Source: JABDGC01 sp964449835 (GTDB lineage: Bacteria; Pseudomonadota; Gammaproteobacteria; DSM-16500). From it: a stretch of 64,000 nucleotides of DNA. The stretch's first letter is position 1. Every line of letters begins with the position of its first letter. The stretch spans positions 12,219 to 76,218 of the forward strand of contig CAYVBZ010000003.1 of assembly GCA_964449835.1 (NCBI GenBank). Reading direction: 5' to 3'. The notes beneath the pieces were generated by a model that saw only the letters and a program-made list of their open reading frames with translations, was not told where the DNA came from and did not search any database. Position numbers and translations under genes: made by a program. Below, piece after piece: positions 31,365-39,503 of this stretch.

Positions 31365-32813
31365 TTACCCCACACTTCCCTCTAAACTCACCTCCAACAA
31401 CTTCTGCGCTTCCACTGCAAACTCCATCGGCAACTCCTTAAATACCTGCTTACAAAACCCATTCACAATCACAGACACCGCATCTTCCGCACTCAACCCC
31501 CGCTGCCTGCAATAAAACAACTGCTCCTCTCCAATTTTCGAGGTGGATGCCTCATGCTCAATCCGCGCACGCGGATGCTTCACCTCAATATAAGGAAAGG
31601 TATGCGCACCGCAGGTATCACTCAACAACAGCGAATCACATTGCGTATAATTACGCGCCCGGTCCGCCGTCGGCAACACCCGCACCAATCCGCGATAAGT
31701 ATTTTGCCCATATCCTGCGGAGATCCCCTTCGAAATAATCGTGCTGCTGGTATCTTTCCCAATATGAATCATCTTCGTTCCCGTATCCGCTTGCTGCCGG
31801 TTATGTGTCAAGGCCACCGAATAAAACTCACCGACAGAATGGTCTCCTTGCAAAACCACACTCGGATATTTCCAAGTGATGGCCGACCCGGTCTCAATCT
31901 GCGTCCACGAAATTTTGGAACGAACACCGCGGCAAAGCCCACGCTTGGTCACAAAATTAAAAATGCCCCCGCGCCCTTCAGCATCACCGGGATACCAGTT
32001 TTGCACCGTGGAATATTTAATCTGCGCGTGGTCCTGCGCCACCAACTCCACAACCGCGGCATGCAGTTGGTTCTCATCCCGCATCGGCGCCGTGCAGCCT
32101 TCAAGATAGCTCACATAACTGCCTTCCTCAGCGATAATCAAAGTTCTTTCAAACTGCCCCGTCTTCGCGGCATTAATTCGAAAATAGGTGGACAACTCCA
32201 TCGGACAACGCACGCCTTTGGGAACGTAGACAAAAGAGCCGTCACTGAACACCGCCGAATTCAAACTCGCAAAAAAATTATCGCGATAGGGCACAACCGT
32301 GCCTAAGTATTTTTCAACCAACTCCGGATGTTTTTGCACCGCCTCTGAAAAGGAGCAAAAAATCACGCCCGCTTCCGTCAGCTTGGCCTTGAAAGTGGTC
32401 GCGACTGAAACACTGTCGAAGACCGCATCAACCGCAACCCCCGCCAGCCGGCCTTGTTCATGCAAAGGAATGCCTAAGCGTTGATAAGTCTCAAGCAGCT
32501 TAGGATCAACTTCATCCAAACTCTTGGGGCCTGTGTTCTCGGACTGCGACTTTGGTGCTGAATAATAAATGATGTCCTGAAAATCAATCTTAGGATAATG
32601 CACTTTGGCCCAGGCAGGCGGGCTTAGCGTCAACCAATGTCGATACGCGCGTAAACGCCATTGCAGCATAAATTCCGGTTCGTTCTTTTTCTGAGAAATT
32701 AAACGAATGGTCTCTTCCGATAACCCGGGCTGAATCGAGTCCGACTCAATCGCGGTGACAAATCCGTATTGATAGTTTTTCTCCAACACCTTTTTTAAAT
32801 AGTCATTTGCCAT
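31365..32813 (-). CDS. sufB: SufB, Fe-S scaffold component
   Basis: This 482-residue protein is the main scaffold of the SUF complex. Conserved segments include SYVSYLEGCTAPMRDENQLH with the cysteine that receives sulfur, QNWYPGDAEGRGGIFNFVTKR, and the C-terminal EHEASTSKIGEEQLFYC. The length is normal. Its start is 3 bases after the sufR stop, so regulator and scaffold are co-transcribed. Confidence 0.96.
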   Translation of the reverse strand: MANDYLKKVLEKNYQYGFVTAIESDSIQPGLSEETIRLISQKKNEPEFMLQWRLRAYRHWLTLSPPAWAKVHYPKIDFQDIIYYSAPKSQSENTGPKSLDEVDPKLLETYQRLGIPLHEQGRLAGVAVDAVFDSVSVATTFKAKLTEAGVIFCSFSEAVQKHPELVEKYLGTVVPYRDNFFASLNSAVFSDGSFVYVPKGVRCPMELSTYFRINAAKTGQFERTLIIAEEGSYVSYLEGCTAPMRDENQLHAAVVELVAQDHAQIKYSTVQNWYPGDAEGRGGIFNFVTKRGLCRGVRSKISWTQIETGSAITWKYPSVVLQGDHSVGEFYSVALTHNRQQADTGTKMIHIGKDTSSTIISKGISAGYGQNTYRGLVRVLPTADRARNYTQCDSLLLSDTCGAHTFPYIEVKHPRARIEHEASTSKIGEEQLFYCRQRGLSAEDAVSVIVNGFCKQVFKELPMEFAVEAQKLLEVSLEGSVG

Positions 32814-32816
32814 GGC

Positions 32817-33227
32817 TTATCCGCCTTCTCTCCCCAGCATGTCTTTTAAAGTCATTTTCTGCAGCGTTGAATAAATCACTTGATTAATCGACTGCCAATT
32901 TTTCTTGGTCGCACAAGTCGCGTCCAAGGCGCAAGCACCGCGCTTGCTGCAACATTCTGTCATCGCGAACTCCCCTTCAATCGCGGAAACCACCGCGGCC
33001 AGCGTAATGTCCTTGGCAGAAAGCGCCAAGCGATAACCGCCGTCAACACCGCGCACGGAAGTCAAAAGACCGGCCTGGCATAAAATTTTCAGGATTTTAC
33101 TGACAACCGATAGAGACAAGCCCAAACGTTGAGAAAGCAGCGAAGCGCTGCAAAGTTGGCCTTCGTCCTGAGCCAAATGGCTCATGATTAATGTAGCATA
33201 ATCAGCAAGTTTACTAATCCGCAGCAT
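32817..33227 (-). CDS. sufR: Rrf2-family regulator of the suf operon
   Basis: This 136-residue winged-helix protein starts MLRISKLADYATLIM. The recognition region is SQRLGLSLSVVSKILKIL. Cysteines in MTECCSKRGACALDATC probably hold a [2Fe-2S] cluster, as in IscR. It heads the suf operon, so it most likely represses the operon when Fe-S supply is adequate. It is nearer to the SUF-specific Rrf2 group than to E. coli IscR, so the symbol is by context. Confidence 0.88.
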   Translation of the reverse strand: MLRISKLADYATLIMSHLAQDEGQLCSASLLSQRLGLSLSVVSKILKILCQAGLLTSVRGVDGGYRLALSAKDITLAAVVSAIEGEFAMTECCSKRGACALDATCATKKNWQSINQVIYSTLQKMTLKDMLGREGG

Positions 33228-33304
33228 ACATGATACCTTATCCCGCCATAAGCTCTTTTGAGCGGGGTATACGGTACCATGTTTGTACTAATTATAGCAA
33301 GAGC
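33228..33304. promoter_or_regulatory. divergent suf / folB promoter region
   Basis: This 77-bp gap separates leftward sufR from rightward folB. It holds an imperfect hairpin (CCCGC at 33242 with GCGGG at 33262, and GCTC-TTTT-GAGC inside) and AT-rich TATAAT-like sequence on the minus strand near 33290. It should carry both promoters and the SufR operator, but I cannot fix the operator exactly. Confidence 0.45.
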
Positions 33305-33691
33305 ATGACGCAACAAGCAGCCACAAGTTCTCTCTCCTTAAACGGACTCCGTTTGTCGGTATTTTTGGGAATTTATCCTGAGGAAAAGCGGAAAAAACAA
33401 ACGGTCACCATTGATGCGCATATTCGCTTTGCAGAGCCTCCGAAAGCCTGTGAGTCTAATCAGATCGAAGACACCTATTGCTATGCGGCCCTCATCCAAT
33501 ATTTGAAAGTCCAGTTAGACAAGCAAAAGTTTCAACTCATTGAAAATTTTACAAAAACGCTCTATAGTCTCATAAAAGCTTATTTTCCAGCAGGTGTAAG
33601 CCTTTCAGTCCGCGCCACAAAGCAACCCAGCATTCCAGAGTTAACGCAGGGAGTCACCTTTGAATATGGAGACGGGGTTTCAGCATGGTGA
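33305..33691 (+). CDS. folB: dihydroneopterin aldolase
   Basis: From ATG 33305 the protein has 128 residues, the usual length. It has LNGLRLSVFLGIYPEEKRKKQ and the later LIENFTKTLYSLI with the catalytic glutamate region. FolB cleaves dihydroneopterin in folate synthesis. Upstream in-frame ATG 33230 is rejected because it lies in the promoter region. The end overlaps folKP by 7 bases, giving a folB-folKP unit. Confidence 0.88.
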   Translation: MTQQAATSSLSLNGLRLSVFLGIYPEEKRKKQTVTIDAHIRFAEPPKACESNQIEDTYCYAALIQYLKVQLDKQKFQLIENFTKTLYSLIKAYFPAGVSLSVRATKQPSIPELTQGVTFEYGDGVSAW

Positions 33692-35019
33692 TCCTGGGTC
33701 TAGGTTCAAACACCGGCGACCGCCTGGCCCATTTACGCAAAGCCCGCGAGTTACTCTCTCTCATCCCGAAGCTGACCTTACAGCAAGTTTCCCCACTTTA
33801 TATTTCGGACGCCCTTCTGCCAGACCAAGCACCGGACTCCTGGGACCGGCCTTATCTCAATCTCGCCATTAAATGCGAAACGCGTTTGCAGCCGCAAGAT
33901 TTGCTCCATCAATTAAAAAATGTGGAATACACCATCGGTCGCAAGCCGCTGAAAAGACACTGGGGACCGCGGGCCATCGATATTGATATTTTAATTTGGG
34001 ACGACCTTTGCTACGAAGATGAGACCTTGCGCATTCCGCACACTCAGCTTCCAGAGCGGCCTTTTGCACTCTGGCCTCTTGCAGATCTCGCGCCAAATTG
34101 GATCTATCCAGGCGAGGGGCCCTATCACGGAAAAACCGCGGCTGAAATCTGCGCCCGCTGGGGCTCCCGTTTTTCCGGTGAGGCGCCGCTCCACACCAAA
34201 CAAATTTTGCATCGCATCGACACACCGCGCTTGGTCGGCATTTTAAATCTCACACCGGATTCTTTTTCAGATGGCGGGCAAGCACAAGGCATTCAAACTG
34301 CTTTGCGAAAAGCCTATGAACTGGCTGGCAACGGCGCGGAAATTCTCGACCTGGGCGCGGAAGCTACAAATCCAGATGCTCTACCCCTAGATCCTGAAAC
34401 TGAATGGGAGCGATTAGAACCCGTCCTGGATGCTGTTAAAAATGAATTGAAATACATGCTGCTTCCCCCCCATATCAGCATCGACACCCGACACCCAGAA
34501 ACCGCAGAAAAAGCCCTTCGCAAAGGCATCGACTGGATCAACGACGTCAGCGGCCTGGAAAACCCCCGCATGCGCGAACTCGTCGCTGCCTCCCGAAGCG
34601 ACTGTGTGGTCATGCACAATTTAGGCATCCCCGCAGCTAGAAACCGCGTCCTCCCTTTCCATCAAAATCCGGTGACAGAAATTCACTGCTGGGCCGAAAA
34701 GCGTCTCGAAGCGCTAGAAACCTGCGGCATCCCCCGCGACAAAATCATTTTCGACCTCGGCATCGGCTTCGGAAAATCCGCAGAACACTCCTTCGACCTT
34801 CTAAAAAACCTCATCCCCTTCCACTCCCTCAAAACCCGCCTCCTCATCGGCCACTCCCGCAAATCCTTTATGGACCTCCTCACCCCCGCCCGCCCCGCCG
34901 ACCGCGATTTAGAAACCGCCATCCTAGCCATCCACCTAGCCAAACAAGGCGTGGATTATTTACGCGTCCACAACCCCGAAACCTGCAGCCGCAGCTTCCG
35001 CTTAGCCATGGCATTATAA
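33685..35019 (+). CDS. folKP: bifunctional HPPK-dihydropteroate synthase
   Basis: Two folate enzymes are fused in 444 residues. Residues about 1-165 are pyrophosphokinase FolK (ILGLGSNTGDRLAHLRKA, then GPRAIDIDILIWDD). Residues about 175-444 are dihydropteroate synthase FolP (VGILNLTPDSFSDGGQ, DLGAEATNPDA, WINDVSG, LLIGHSRKSF). Both catalytic motif sets look complete. The FolKP order is known from a few gammaproteobacteria such as Francisella and Coxiella relatives, and from eukaryotes. It is the sulfonamide target. Confidence 0.93.
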   Translation: MVILGLGSNTGDRLAHLRKARELLSLIPKLTLQQVSPLYISDALLPDQAPDSWDRPYLNLAIKCETRLQPQDLLHQLKNVEYTIGRKPLKRHWGPRAIDIDILIWDDLCYEDETLRIPHTQLPERPFALWPLADLAPNWIYPGEGPYHGKTAAEICARWGSRFSGEAPLHTKQILHRIDTPRLVGILNLTPDSFSDGGQAQGIQTALRKAYELAGNGAEILDLGAEATNPDALPLDPETEWERLEPVLDAVKNELKYMLLPPHISIDTRHPETAEKALRKGIDWINDVSGLENPRMRELVAASRSDCVVMHNLGIPAARNRVLPFHQNPVTEIHCWAEKRLEALETCGIPRDKIIFDLGIGFGKSAEHSFDLLKNLIPFHSLKTRLLIGHSRKSFMDLLTPARPADRDLETAILAIHLAKQGVDYLRVHNPETCSRSFRLAMAL

Positions 35020-35021
35020 GG

Positions 35022-35074
35022 GCTGTTGACAATTAAGATGTAATGCATTGATTAATGGTTAATTTGTCAACAGC
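35022..35074. repeat. inverted repeat after folKP
   Basis: Arms GCTGTTGACAATTAA (35022-35036) and TTAATTTGTCAACAGC (35059-35074) pair apart from one extra base, with a 22-base AT-rich centre. There is no T-run beside it. It could be a small mobile palindrome or a bidirectional transcription stop. Confidence 0.55.
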
Positions 35075-35128
35075 TCCTAAGCGCATCAAATTAAATAAAA
35101 TTTTACAGTTGATTGCCCCTTTTAAAAG

Positions 35129-35163
35129 TATGAAATTTGTAACCTAGACTTACAAATTTCATA
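35129..35163. terminator. perfect 14-bp hairpin between convergent genes
   Basis: TATGAAATTTGTAA and TTACAAATTTCATA flank a 7-base loop. The hairpin lies between convergent folKP and folC and so can act on both strands. The stem is AT-rich and lacks a classic GC stem plus T-run, so terminator function is only a suggestion. Confidence 0.4.
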
Positions 35164-35189
35164 GAAGCACTTATGGACCGTCCATTCTT

Positions 35190-36437
35190 TTATAAATTTT
35201 CTAACAAACTAGCTCTAACTTCTGCAACAGTATGAAACGAGCCAAAAACAAGCAGAAAATCTTTTTCTTTTGCCGCTTCCCACGCCGCAACCTGCGCTTC
35301 CTCAATTGATTCATAAAAATAAACCGCAGCAATTTTTTCTTTCTGAAAAGCCGCGCGCAAGTGCGCAAGACTAGCCGCGCGTTTCGTTTTGAGCGGAGCA
35401 ACATACCACTCATCAATCTGATCTTTTATTTCTCGCAGACTTCCCGCCACATCTTTGTCCGCCAACATAGAAAAGATCGCTGCTTTTTTTCCTGGACAAA
35501 ACATTTTTCGCAGCCGCTCCGCTAAAAAAGCAACTGCTGCTGGATTATGCGCAACATCGAAAATGGTCGTGATCTCTTCCGTTTGAATTTCAATTCTCCC
35601 TGGGAGCGAAACCGTTTTTATTCCACAACGCACCGCCTCTTCTGATACCGGCAACTTTTTTTGCAGCAATTCAACCGCCATCAGCGACGCGGCAAGATTT
35701 TGAAAAGCCAACTGTGAAAATGGTAAATCAGAGTAAGCGGAATTTTTTCCGTGAAAATCCCAGGACGTTTCTTTTAACTCAAAATGAAAATCTTGGCCTT
35801 GGCAGAAAAATGGGGAGTCCAGCTTCTTTGCCTCTTCTATTAAAGTAACCGGCGGACCAAAATCGCCGCAGACCACCGGGCGCTGCCGACGAAAGATGCC
35901 TGCTTTTTCCTGAGCGATCAATTCACGGGTATGGCCTAACCATTCAACATGATCGAGACCAATGCTCGTAACGATGGCAAGGTCCGCGTCCATGATATTC
36001 ACAGCGTCCAAACGTCCGCCGAGTCCGACTTCCAAAATCCACAGATCGAGCTTGTGTTGATGCAAGACTTCCAAAACAGCCAAAGTATGATATTCAAAAG
36101 GCGTCAGCTTTATTTCTTTCCGGACGTCTTCAATTTTTTCATACGCTGCCACAAAAAATGAATCCGCCGTTTCTTTGCCTTGAATTCGCAAAAGCTCATT
36201 ATGGCGGTACAAAATAGGCGAAGTAAAAACACCCGTTTGATAGCCTTGAGACAAATAAATTTTTTCCAAAGCCGCGGCACAAGAACCTTTGCCGTTTGTT
36301 CCGGCAATCAGGATGATGGGGCAGGAAGGCGGCGAAAAATTCAACCGCGCGGCAACAGCATGGACTCGTTCCAACCCCAAGATGATTTCTTGCGGTTGGA
36401 TTTGAGCAATGTGCATTAGCCAGTCGTTAAGTATCAT
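35190..36437 (-). CDS. folC: folylpolyglutamate / dihydrofolate synthase
   Basis: This 415-residue ligase adds glutamate to folates. It has the P-loop GTNGKGSCAA, VFTSPILYRHNELLRIQG, LEVGLGGRLDAVN with the metal ligand, and the C-terminal ligase domain starting near residue 290 (FDVAHNPAAV). With folB and folKP across the gap it gives three folate genes at one locus. It is the leftmost gene before the probable origin. Confidence 0.93.
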   Translation of the reverse strand: MILNDWLMHIAQIQPQEIILGLERVHAVAARLNFSPPSCPIILIAGTNGKGSCAAALEKIYLSQGYQTGVFTSPILYRHNELLRIQGKETADSFFVAAYEKIEDVRKEIKLTPFEYHTLAVLEVLHQHKLDLWILEVGLGGRLDAVNIMDADLAIVTSIGLDHVEWLGHTRELIAQEKAGIFRRQRPVVCGDFGPPVTLIEEAKKLDSPFFCQGQDFHFELKETSWDFHGKNSAYSDLPFSQLAFQNLAASLMAVELLQKKLPVSEEAVRCGIKTVSLPGRIEIQTEEITTIFDVAHNPAAVAFLAERLRKMFCPGKKAAIFSMLADKDVAGSLREIKDQIDEWYVAPLKTKRAASLAHLRAAFQKEKIAAVYFYESIEEAQVAAWEAAKEKDFLLVFGSFHTVAEVRASLLENL

Positions 36438-36496
36438 TTTTCCCTCTTACTACTATTTCACCGGCGGGACAATACCTAGCTTTTCTTCCCCCATCA

Positions 36497-36785
36497 ACCC
36501 ACCCCCATGTGGACAGCCTGTTGATAACTCAGCTAATTACCTCGTGATAACCTGTTCATCCAATCCCCACTCTAAGTTATCCTCACTCACCCCCAGCTTA
36601 AACCCCGCTTACCCCTAAGTTTTCCACAGCTTTATATCTGTATAACTATATGAATAATAATGCATAATAACCATTGTCCACAAAAAATCCTCTCTTAGTA
36701 GTAAAAATAACAAGCTTTTAAAAAATATATTAAAAGATATTAATGATAGAGTGCCGGAAAAAACAAAATCTTGGATAACTAGTTT
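36497..36785. other. probable chromosomal replication origin (oriC)
   Basis: This 360-bp gene-free stretch between folC and atpI holds a cluster of DnaA-box-like 9-mers: CTGTCCACA (minus, 36508-36516), TTATCAACA (minus, 36519-36527), TTATCCTCA (36577-36585), TTTTCCACA (36620-36628) and TTGTCCACA (36674-36682). TTATCCAAG-type sequence lies at about 36770. An AT-rich run at 36705-36750 could be the unwinding element. oriC next to the atp operon is the ancestral gammaproteobacterial place. Coding direction flips here from leftward to rightward. Confidence 0.65.
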
Positions 36786-36792
36786 AACCCCA

Positions 36793-36812
36793 CTCCCTCA
36801 ATGCAGAGGGAG
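36793..36812. repeat. hairpin around the atpI start codon
   Basis: CTCCCTC-AATGCA-GAGGGAG puts the atpI ATG (36801) in the loop. With a one-base bulge the stem extends outward through CCCC/GGGG. It may limit atpI translation, or it may be an inserted repeat that happens to supply an ATG. Confidence 0.55.
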
Positions 36813-37322
36813 GGGCGTCTTAACCAAGTTGCGTCCCCAAAAAAAAGCCCTTATACTCCGCCAACCTATCGTCCCAAACCCGAAGGACCTCGTCTTTTGA
36901 CGACTGTACAAAAAAAGTTACAACACGAAGCCCTTATGCTCGTATTTTGGCAACTGATCATTACGATCTTGCTTTCATTAGCTATTGTGCTAATCAAAGG
37001 CCTTTCCAATGGCTACTCTACTTTCTTAGGTGCCGCCGCCTATGTTCTCCCCAATTTTATTTTCGCCTGGCGAGTATTTTCCAACAGCGGTTCCCGTATT
37101 TCAGATCGTTTTATGATCAATTTCCTCCTCGGAGAATTTACCAAACTCGTCTTAAGTGCTATTTTCTTCATCCTGATCGTCAAGTATCTGCCCGTGAACA
37201 TGATTTTTGTCATGCTTGGTTATGCCTTGGCCATTTTTTCATTTTGGTTTGTTTGCGGCTGGCACTTTGGTCGGGGAAAGTCATCTATGACCATTAATCA
37301 ACAAGGGCAAGCGCATGAGTGA
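36801..37322 (+). CDS. atpI: ATP synthase accessory protein AtpI
   Basis: This 173-residue protein has four hydrophobic helices (from LVFWQLIITILLSL to FSFWFVCGWHFG), as in AtpI, which helps assemble the c-ring. The N-terminal 40 residues are proline- and lysine-rich and longer than in E. coli. A TTG at 36897 with GAAGGA before it would give a normal-length protein and is a real alternative start. The end overlaps atpB by 8 bases. Confidence 0.8.
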   Translation: MQREGRLNQVASPKKSPYTPPTYRPKPEGPRLLTTVQKKLQHEALMLVFWQLIITILLSLAIVLIKGLSNGYSTFLGAAAYVLPNFIFAWRVFSNSGSRISDRFMINFLLGEFTKLVLSAIFFILIVKYLPVNMIFVMLGYALAIFSFWFVCGWHFGRGKSSMTINQQGQAHE

Positions 37323-38109
37323 ACAGAGCATTTCGGCAGGACAATATGTTCAACATCATTTAGAGCACCTCACGCTGAATTTAAAAACGTGGCAATTCGG
37401 TGCCGGTGACGCAGGCTTTTGGGTGCTCAATGTGGATACACTGGCCGTTTCCCTTTTCATTGGTTTTCTCATTATTGGCCTCATGCGTTTTGTAGCCGCC
37501 CGCGCGACCGCCGGTGTGCCCGGCAGACTGCAAAACTTTGTTGAAATGATCGTTAATTTTGTACAACAATCAGTCAGCGAGTCTTACCATGGCAAGAGCA
37601 AACTCATTGCTCCTATGGCCTTGGTGATTTTCCTCTGGGTTTTTCTCTTAAACGCCATGGACCTCCTCCCTGTCGATTTACTGCCACGCTTGTTTGGCTT
37701 GGCCGACGTAGACCATTTCAAAAATCTACCCACAGCGGACCCCAATGCCACCTTTGCTATGTCCATCAGCGTTTTCTTTTTAATTATTTTCTACAACATT
37801 AAAGTCAAAGGTTTCCATCTGACCAAAGAAATTCTGACCCAACCCTTCGGCCCTTATCTTTTCCCGCTTAACATTATCTTCCGCTGCATCGAGGAAGGCG
37901 TTAAACCTCTTTCACTAGCGCTCCGACTTTTTGGAAACATGTTCGCGGGCGAATTGGTTTTTATTCTTATTGCGTTGCTGCCCTGGTGGTCACAATGGTT
38001 ACCTGGTAGTATATGGGCCATTTTCCATATTCTGGTAATTTCGATCCAAGCATTTATCTTCATGATGCTGACCATCGTTTACCTGAGCATGGCGCATGAT
38101 ACGCATTAA
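37315..38109 (+). CDS. atpB: ATP synthase F0 subunit a
   Basis: This 264-residue membrane subunit forms the proton half-channels against the c-ring. The essential arginine is in LALRLFGNMFAGE; EEGVKPLSLALRLF and AFIFMMLTIVYLSMA are the conserved C-terminal helices. It is translated from a start overlapping atpI. Confidence 0.96.
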   Translation: MSEQSISAGQYVQHHLEHLTLNLKTWQFGAGDAGFWVLNVDTLAVSLFIGFLIIGLMRFVAARATAGVPGRLQNFVEMIVNFVQQSVSESYHGKSKLIAPMALVIFLWVFLLNAMDLLPVDLLPRLFGLADVDHFKNLPTADPNATFAMSISVFFLIIFYNIKVKGFHLTKEILTQPFGPYLFPLNIIFRCIEEGVKPLSLALRLFGNMFAGELVFILIALLPWWSQWLPGSIWAIFHILVISIQAFIFMMLTIVYLSMAHDTH

Positions 38110-38150
38110 GAAAGATCGGTTTTGTTTTTAATTAATATTTAGGAGATACA

Positions 38151-38441
38151 ATGGAAAACTTAGCTCTTGTTTCAGGCTTAAGCGCTCTCGCCGCCGGCTT
38201 ACTCATTAGTTTGGCTGCTTTGGGCACAGGCATTGGCTTCGGTTTATTGGGTGGAAAGTTTTTAGAAGGCGTCGCCCGTCAACCTGAATTGGCCCCCATT
38301 TTAATGATGCGTATGTTCTTGATGGCAGGCTTAGTCGATGCTTTTGCCGCAATCTCCATCGTGATGGGCTTATATCTCTTTTTTGCCTCAAACCCCTTTA
38401 TTGCTGCTGTGACCTCCGTCACGAAAGCCGCCGTTAGCTAA
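38151..38441 (+). CDS. atpE: ATP synthase F0 subunit c
   Basis: This 96-residue hairpin protein builds the rotor ring. The first helix has the glycine motif GTGIGFGLLGGK. The loop ARQPE is present, and the proton-carrying aspartate lies in AGLVDAFAAIS. The use of aspartate rather than glutamate and the ordinary GxGxGxG motif indicate a proton ring. A short leader with AGGAG precedes it. Confidence 0.96.
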   Translation: MENLALVSGLSALAAGLLISLAALGTGIGFGLLGGKFLEGVARQPELAPILMMRMFLMAGLVDAFAAISIVMGLYLFFASNPFIAAVTSVTKAAVS

Positions 38442-38459
38442 GTTATTTGAGGACAGCCA

Positions 38460-38930
38460 ATGAATATTAATGCCACTCTACTTGGCCAATTTATTACCTT
38501 TGCCATTTTGGTGTGGTTTACGATGCGCTATGTATGGCCTCCAATTATGAAGGCAATGCATGAACGCGAAAAGAAAATTGCCGCAGGGTTAGAAGCCGCG
38601 GAACGCAGCAAACATGAATTAGAGCAAGGCGCCCAGAAAGTCATGGCCATGGTCCGCGAGGCCAAGACAGAAGCTGCTCAAATTCTTGAACAAGCCAATA
38701 AGCGTTCTGCCCAGGTGCTCGAGGAAGCGAAAGAGCGGGCCTTGGAAGAGCAAAAGCGCATTATTGCCCTGGCGCAAGAAGAAATCGCGCGAGAAGTAAA
38801 TCAAACCAGAGAAAAGCTGAAAACCCAGTTGGCAAGCTTAGCGATTGCTGGTGCTGAAAAGATTGTCCGTCATCACCTGGATAGCGCTAAACAAATGGCT
38901 TTATTAGATGAGTTTGTCGCTGAAATTTGA
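38460..38930 (+). CDS. atpF: ATP synthase F0 subunit b
   Basis: This 156-residue stalk subunit has one N-terminal helix in the membrane (LLGQFITFAILVWFTMRYVW). A long charged coiled coil follows (AAERSKHELEQGAQ onward). It forms the dimeric peripheral stalk with the delta subunit. Confidence 0.95.
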   Translation: MNINATLLGQFITFAILVWFTMRYVWPPIMKAMHEREKKIAAGLEAAERSKHELEQGAQKVMAMVREAKTEAAQILEQANKRSAQVLEEAKERALEEQKRIIALAQEEIAREVNQTREKLKTQLASLAIAGAEKIVRHHLDSAKQMALLDEFVAEI

Positions 38931-38960
38931 AACACAAGGATTATCGAATAAGGTACTTTA

Positions 38961-39497
38961 ATGGCAACAATTAATTCCATTGCCCGGCCCTATGCACAAG
39001 CTGCTTACGAGTTTGCGCGGGCTAAAAAGGATTTGTCCCGATGGGGAATGATGCTCGGGACCGCCGCAGAGGCGGTCCAGCAGCAGGATATTTCCAAGGT
39101 CCTCAGTAATAGCCGCATCACGCCGGAGCAGTGGTTTTTGTTAATGAGCGATGTGTTATCTTCTTTTTTAAATGAAAGCATTAAAAACTTTCTTCGCTTA
39201 TTAACAGAAAACAAACGCCTTGCCGCCCTGCCGCTGATTTATTCGCTCTTCAAAGAATTCGAAGCGCGAGACAATCGGTCGGCGGAAGTGGAAGTCGTTA
39301 CGGCCCTGCCCCTCGATCACCCGCGTCAAAAGCAACTTGCAGACAAGCTGACCCAGCTTTTGAAACACCAGGTTACCTTGCGCTGCGCGGTTGATGAGAA
39401 TATATTAGGCGGCGTCATTGTTCGCGCGGGGGACAAGGTCATTGATGGCTCAGTCCGCGGCCAGCTAACTCGATTACTTGAATTTGCAATAAGGTAA
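38961..39497 (+). CDS. atpH: ATP synthase F1 subunit delta
   Basis: This 178-residue protein has the family start TINSIARPYAQAAYEFA and the C-terminal signature DENILGGVIVRAGDKVIDGSV. It links the top of the alpha/beta head to the b stalk. Order and spacing match the standard operon. Confidence 0.95.
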   Translation: MATINSIARPYAQAAYEFARAKKDLSRWGMMLGTAAEAVQQQDISKVLSNSRITPEQWFLLMSDVLSSFLNESIKNFLRLLTENKRLAALPLIYSLFKEFEARDNRSAEVEVVTALPLDHPRQKQLADKLTQLLKHQVTLRCAVDENILGGVIVRAGDKVIDGSVRGQLTRLLEFAIR

Positions 39498-39503
39498 ATA
39501 GCT

